A stretch of DNA of 64,000 nucleotides, taken from contig QANY01013350.1 of assembly GCA_003255025.1 (NCBI GenBank), positions 62,001 to 126,000 on the forward strand, read 5' to 3'. Under the pieces are notes generated by a model that searched no databases, was not told the DNA's origin, and saw only the letters and a list, made by a program, of their open reading frames with translations. This DNA comes from Datisca glomerata. Lineage: Eukaryota > Streptophyta > Magnoliopsida > Cucurbitales > Datiscaceae. Position 1 is the stretch's first letter. The number at the start of each line of letters is the position of its first letter. A program made the position numbers and the translations under genes. Below are positions 58,784-64,000 of the stretch, piece by piece.

Positions 58784-60609
58784 TACTCTTTAACTAGAGA
58801 ACTGATTAGACCGTTTGGAAAGCTTTTCTTGGCTATAATACCTAATAGGCTAGCTTCCTTGCTTGCATCCCTTTGATTGCTTAGTATCTCCTCCTTGGCG
58901 CACTCTTCTAGGGACGAGACTGAGAATTTTGTATATAGAGAAAAGTTGTGTCTTTCTTCAAAAAAGTCAGATAGTTGATCGAGAAACCTCTGTCCAAAGG
59001 TGCTTTCATGAAAGAGCTTAACTAATAAGGCACTAGTGGCTAAGAACCATTCCTCACTCTAGAAGCCTTTAACAAAAGACTAATAGAGTAAGTGCTTCCA
59101 TATCGTTCTTGCTGCATAGGTATAAGGTAGTTCACAACGCTAGCAAATCAGAAGTACGAAAGTCGACCCTCACCCTTCTATAATAGGGGGCAATCCTACC
59201 TGTGGAATGGGAATGTTCATCCTCTCTTAAAGTCCTTTATAGATTTCGAGTTGGGAATAGAGTAGTGGCAAGTAATATAGATCCCCCCTGACTCTCTCTC
59301 TCTCTCTCTCTATAAAAAAGCCCTTTCTTAGTCAAGCTTCGACCCTATGGAGTAAAGGGAAATGAAGAACCGGAGTGTTTGGATGCGAAAGAAAGGCTAT
59401 GCACCAAGCTAAGTTATACCGAAACACTATTTTTTTGGCATATGAGAAAAGAGTCTAGCCGAGCATATTGGTTGGGGAGTTTCTTGATCCTAGTAATCTT
59501 GTACTTAGAGTCACAGATAAAGTTGACTACCATGGATGACCCCCCACTTTTTGGGACCATTCACCTTTTTCCCAACCAAGCATAGGTAGGATCCCTCTTC
59601 CCATACACAACGACGGTTCCAAGCAAGATGAGTAGTTTATAGGTTACTTAATATCGACGAAATCCCCATTTGATCCCTATAGTACTGATTGTCTTGTAGT
59701 GCACCCTTCATCGAAATAGTAGGCGGTTGAAAGACCCACCTCTAAATAAAGCCTTTAGGTTTCTAGAAATCAAAGGGGAACCTTGCCTAGCTTATATGTC
59801 CCTATATTATTCAACTAATCTGTTAACTTATCTTGTCCAAAATAGAAGGAATATCAAACTTATTCGCGAGTAAGATGGAATTCATTAATCTTAATGTGAA
59901 ACCCAAGAAAAAGGAGTGCAATAGGTCACTATAGGGGCATGAACCCTCCATAAAAGACATTCTTTTAGGTGGAATTCCACTTATAGATAGGAAAAGACCT
60001 ATGCAAAATCAGTATATAGGAAAACATGAGTTAATGGGGGGCAGTTAGCCCAGTCGATAGATGGGTGCTAAGATCACATTTCTCTTAAGATTCCAGACCA
60101 GTTTGACCGGGGAAGACTTTATACGTAAAAGAATGGAAAGAAAGCAAAGCGAATTCAAATGATTCGAGATCTGGATAGCGCATTGAGCTAAACAGCATAA
60201 ATTTGACCTAAAGCGTCGACATTTGTCTGCCTATCCCTTTTTTTCTTCCTTTGCTGCCGCTTCGCTTCCAAACATGGGAGAAATTAAAGGAATGAATGAG
60301 GTACTGTTGACGAGGTGAGAGATATATTCCCAATTGCACCAGCAGAGCCGGAGTAAGCGGATTGGCATTATCAGATCCAGATGAGCTCAGAGCCATACCT
60401 ATGCGAGCTTTACCACTTATACATTTGGCAGTTTACCTATGAGAGATCTGGTCTAAAATGCCTATTTGAGAGACTGATTCGCGGTATAATCCCCTATAAA
60501 AGAAGAGCTTGAAGAGAGTGATTCTTGAAGTCAATTGAATGCTCCCATAGTTTGATTGGATATAGTCTAAATTTAATTTTGGATAAGAGACTCTACAGAG
60601 AATTTATGA

Positions 60610-61310
60610 GTCAGTGACAATGGTAAACATTCAGTTTCTTCGGCAATGGTTTTTTCGAAGCATGATGCAAGAGAGGACGAGTGTGTCTGAGTACTTAGAC
60701 AACATGAAGAAGATGATCAAAGAATTTGTAGCAGTGAGAGTCAAACTGACTGATCGTGATCAGTAACCGGGAAGTCCGTTGAAGTTCTTTGAGTCTTTGA
60801 TAACCACTATCTCCTGTGAAACTCCTCCTTTCACTATGATTGATCTGGCCATTTTCTTTAGGTAGAAGCTGAAAAGAGATTTGAATAGAAGTCTAAAATG
60901 ACTAATGTTGCGCAAAAGAAGATTAAAAAAAGAAGAAGTAGAAAGTGGGTGCAGAATGACCTGAAAAACATAGAGTGTTGGTCCTGCAAGAAGAAATGTC
61001 ACTTGAGTTTTGAATGCCCATAAAAGAAGGGCAAAGGGAAAAAGCCATGATGATCAGGAAAAGGTAGTGTTGGTCACTACCATGGCCATATTTGCCAACA
61101 TTTTAGATTGTTGGTGGATTGGTTCCTCGCATCATATTTTCTTCCAAAAGGAAGAATTTGGTACATATATGATTGAAGGACTAGGTTCTTCATATATGGG
61201 CAAGCAATGGCACTTTGACTGTAATCAGAGGCCGAGGGAATGTGTAATTACTATTGGAAAACGGAGAGTCAGAAGACAAATGTTGATATTTTCTTTTTGT
61301 ACCTGAAAAA
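60610..61310 (+). pseudogene. Copia gag-protease relic within organelle-like DNA
   Basis: Plus-strand pieces: gag end near 60,660-60,860 (MMQERTSVSEYLDNMKKM); a zinc knuckle near 60,970-61,015 reading CWSCKKKCHLSFEC (CX2CX4HX4C kept); and a protease start near 61,100-61,140 reading ILDCWWIGSSHHIF, where the family has a W-x2-DSGxSHH-type motif, so the catalytic D and S are lost. Several stops. No integrase or RT follows; the next 400 bp are unassigned. Confidence 0.65.
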
Positions 61311-61739
61311 AAGCTACTTCTAGCAGCTTGCTTCAAAAAGCTCGGTTAAGGGGGAATTTTTATTAGAGATTAAGAGGTGATAAGGGGATGCTTCTTAACG
61401 CTCTAGGAAATGAGACTCCGACCAAGAACAAAAGCCCGATGTAAAGTGTCGGTCATTAGGGAAGCATGCCTTTCTTTTATAGGAGTAGATTTTATAAAAG
61501 TAGGGGCAAATAGCTTTCCACCGGCTATTTTTCCTATATTCTTTCAAATGGCCCTGCTACGTCTGCCTACTACAGAGCAAGCCTAACTCCTGTGAGCAGG
61601 TCTGCTGGCTCTTAGTATGGCTTTTGACTTTTCTGATTCGGCATGATAATAACTCGAGCTGCACTTCTATTCTTTCAAGAGAATGGCATTGATATCCCAC
61701 GTAAGCATCATTTTCTTGTTGCCAACAACATCAACTTAG

Positions 61740-62275
61740 TTAGTAAGATTCAATTGTGAGATTCAAATGATTCAATCAAGACCACTCATTTCATTTAAAA
61801 CCTATAATTGTAATCTCTTTCATTTCTTCAATCATTGATAAGAACTAAAACAGAACTCAAGTTTCATTCAAATGAATCATATTTACTTAAGGTTTATACT
61901 ATACTGATAATATAAGTAAAAAAGCAGTAGGAACTAGAATGAATAGTGCAGTAGCAATAAATGCTAAAATATTGACTTCCATAATCTAATCTCATCCTTT
62001 CATTTTTCTTTAATTCGCAATAACTTGGGATTTCATCCTATAGAGACGAAAAATCTTTCGCTTGTCAATTCAATGGGATGAATTAAATCTCGATGATATC
62101 GAATCGTATCAAAATCTCATGAGTAACCATATCTGAGCTATCAAATCGATTCATCATCAAAAATTGAATAGTATAACATAGGAAGATCTTTTATCCACAC
62201 CGAAATCAAAATTTTATTCCTAATTCAATTAAAAATTATTGATTTTCTGACTTTTTTTCTTTTCTATAACCGACT
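61740..62275. other. Plastid-derived segment around psbM
   Basis: AT-rich sequence bounded by GC-richer mitochondrial-like DNA on both sides. It contains the psbM relic, and its upstream side is plausibly the psbM-trnD spacer of the chloroplast genome. No tRNA seen within it. Confidence 0.5.
61865..61982 (-). pseudogene. psbM: Plastid psbM relic (photosystem II subunit M)
   Basis: PsbM is a 34-residue membrane subunit at the photosystem II dimer interface, encoded in chloroplast DNA. On the minus strand from 61,982 the frame reads MEVNILAFIATALF then ILVPTAFLL, which matches the PsbM start and its single membrane helix. The C-terminal codons are disturbed by a small insertion and the frame stops at 61,899 after 27 residues. 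Plastid-looking, AT-rich flank continues to about 62,275. It is transferred plastid DNA, not a working gene here. Confidence 0.8.
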
Positions 62276-64000
62276 GTCCCCTTGTACAATACAATCAAGT
62301 CTCATATGACCGCCTTTACACTGACATTGGTTACAAATAAACCCTTTCTAGACCCTGGAAAGGAATGGCTAGTAGGATTGAAGGAATTCAGACAAGATGT
62401 CCATGGTCTAGTGTTGGTGGGAGAGACAAAATTCATCTCATCGCATGGGAGAATGCTCTCTGAAACTTAGATTTTGAGGCTTAGGCTGGAGCTCAAGATA
62501 GTTGGACTAGAAGCTAGTTATTCCGGTTTACTGGTTAGGCAGGCTGGCCTTCCTTCATCCCATTCATCGCGATAACATTTAGGAAGAAAAAAAGAAAGGA
62601 GTGAGAGGGAAATAATCCACCATCTCAGACGTCCGCTTCTCCTGATTTTCAAGTCTGGCAAGATAAATATAGGTCCCTTTTTGAATAAACCATCCTGCCT
62701 AAGAAGAGATATACGCTGCGACTCCAATATCCCTTTGGTGGGCTCCCTCGCAAAAGGGGAAGCAATGAGACTTGTTCTCACGACTACGTTTCTCTTTGGT
62801 CGGGGATGATTTCCAACAATCTGAAGTTGGAGCGGGAAAAAATCCCCAGTGGGTAGGGAACTGTACATTATAGTTGCTTCAAAAAGAGATTGGAAGGTTG
62901 GGCGCTCTCCTTTCTTGCCAGGTCATTGTGGCAAGTGAATCTATTGAGAGATATATTGAGCTAATAAACGGGATTGACTTGCCGAATAGTGAGATGATGT
63001 CACGAAAAATAAATGGTTGATAAGAGTATAGTAGAGCATCTTGAAGTCCGCCTCCGTCCCTTCCACCCAAAAGGAGTTACTGGAAAGCTAGAACTGAACC
63101 TAACTTCCTTATGTATGTTGCCCATCGTTGACGCAATGTTTGAATTCTCCCCATCTCTGGCGGATTCTGCCCATGGAAGTCATAAATGAATGGACATCCG
63201 GAACCATGTTACGTGCCCATGAAGTTTGGAGTGGATGCCTAACCTCCTCTACCCTTGAATCCCTTGACCATGCCCCACTCCGGGGATCACTAAATGAGAG
63301 GGACACCTGGCACCACCAATCCTATCAGATCAATCATCCCACCCTGCTGCCGTTACAGAAATGAATGGAAGTGGGGAAAATAGATATTTAGTCACTTAAA
63401 GTTAAGTGAGGTCTCTCACCTTTCGGTATACACTTCTCCGTTCTGGGACCGAACCAAGCCCCTTTTAACTTTTTCCTATCCTAGTACCCGATGACCCACT
63501 CACACCAGAACCGATAGTCAAAAATTCTATCTCACCCTCCCATGTCGCCAAGGGAGTCTTTGATTCGCAACATTCATTAGATTATTTTTAAGTAAAAAGA
63601 AAGATAATGGACATTCCAGATGTAAATACCTCACCTAGGAAGGAACCATTCCCGATCGGATTGCTTACTGCCCCAAGTCTTTGTTTCCTGCTACACACCC
63701 GTCTATAATCCTCAAATACGAAGTGGATAACTGAGAAATCAAGCGCAGATCTCTATCTAGGAATTGCCGCTAGCATGCCAACATAGGGGATGAAATATGA
63801 TCTAATTTGTTTACTAGTGTTTAGAAAAAGAAATAAAAGCGATGTGGTACATTATGCACCACTAGCACCCAACCACAATCTACTAAAGACGAGAGGAAAA
63901 TTTTGGTTCAATTCCAATCGTGGTTTTGTATTCGCGACTTTAGATAAAAAGCACCAGTAAGGTAACAGCCTAAGTTCTGACTAGGTTTGAACTTTTACCA

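Larger units (their letters stand above)
58660..64000. other. Mitochondrial-like block (nuclear insertion or chimera)
   Basis: Base composition and word use differ from the rest: higher GC, many GAAAG/CTTTC and GGGGAGC-type words, and no long AT runs. This is the texture of plant mitochondrial intergenic DNA. Frames at 59,379-59,585, 60,208-60,396, 62,518-62,868 and 63,128-63,364 are short and look like the anonymous ORFs common there. I recognise no mitochondrial gene or tRNA. Supporting evidence is the plastid psbM relic and a Copia fragment inside, both usual guests of plant mitochondrial genomes. The assignment is by appearance only. Confidence 0.5.

Noticed and set aside
60030..60110. 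GGGGGCAGTTAGCCCAGTCG as a tRNA start
   Set aside because: No cloverleaf can be folded around it by eye and no T-loop motif follows.
1..64000. CRISPR arrays, operons, riboswitches, prokaryotic origins
   Set aside because: The repeats present are transposon ends, minisatellites and microsatellites; the genes are spliced plant genes.

Overview
This window looks like nuclear DNA of a flowering plant, probably a eudicot. The two clear host genes are spliced, with plant-type introns: a full-length RNA polymerase subunit RPB3 (NRPB3) and a full-length D3-type cyclin. The rest is AT-rich DNA full of degraded plant transposable elements (LINE, Ty1/Copia, Ty3/Gypsy, CACTA, Mutator-like, hAT and MITEs). 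I see no operons, CRISPR arrays or prokaryotic signals.

Layout. 1-6.0 kb: a minus-strand LINE, split inside its endonuclease domain by a 4.17-kb Ty1/Copia element whose two 310-bp LTRs are flanked by the 5-bp duplication ACCTT. 6.0-11.5 kb: AT-rich DNA with a 36-bp tandem repeat and a degenerate AT minisatellite. 11,584-19,571: an 8.0-kb CACTA (En/Spm) element with near-perfect termini, a 3-bp duplication (AAG), and decayed TNP2-type and TNPA/Ptta-type transposase genes on the minus strand. 20.1-24.6 kb: an inverted-repeat MITE, a minisatellite and a minus-strand MULE (MuDR) transposase relic. 24.8-29.3 kb: a solo Copia LTR facing an inverted, pol-less Copia copy that still has 3' LTR, gag and primer-binding site. 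29.3-32.3 kb: a 2.2-kb solo LTR inside a Ty3/Gypsy gag-protease relic. 32.9-35.8 kb: NRPB3 (three exons, 320 aa). 37-40.8 kb: a Tourist-like MITE, a 381-bp-period duplication of its right junction, and a hAT transposase relic. 41-50 kb: AT-rich intergenic DNA. 50.3-51.8 kb: CYCD3 (four exons, minus, 369 aa). 54.5-55.0 kb: two minus-strand exons that look like the 3' end of an unidentified gene. 57.56-58.64 kb: a second, truncated and inverted copy of the 2.2-kb LTR. From about 58.66 kb to the end the composition changes to what looks like plant mitochondrial DNA, with a plastid-derived psbM relic and a decayed Copia gag-protease segment inside it. It is either a nuclear organelle insertion or an assembly chimera.

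The two host genes act separately: NRPB3 in nuclear transcription, CYCD3 in G1/S control with CDKA and retinoblastoma-related protein. Everything else is mainly a record of nested insertion, LTR recombination and decay. I did not find a convincing new biological system. The items most worth checking are the organelle-like block and its junction, the inverted LTR pairs, the palindrome cluster in the 2.2-kb LTR, the unusual gene order in the CACTA element, and the unidentified two-exon gene end. All calls come from reading the sequence; no database search was run.
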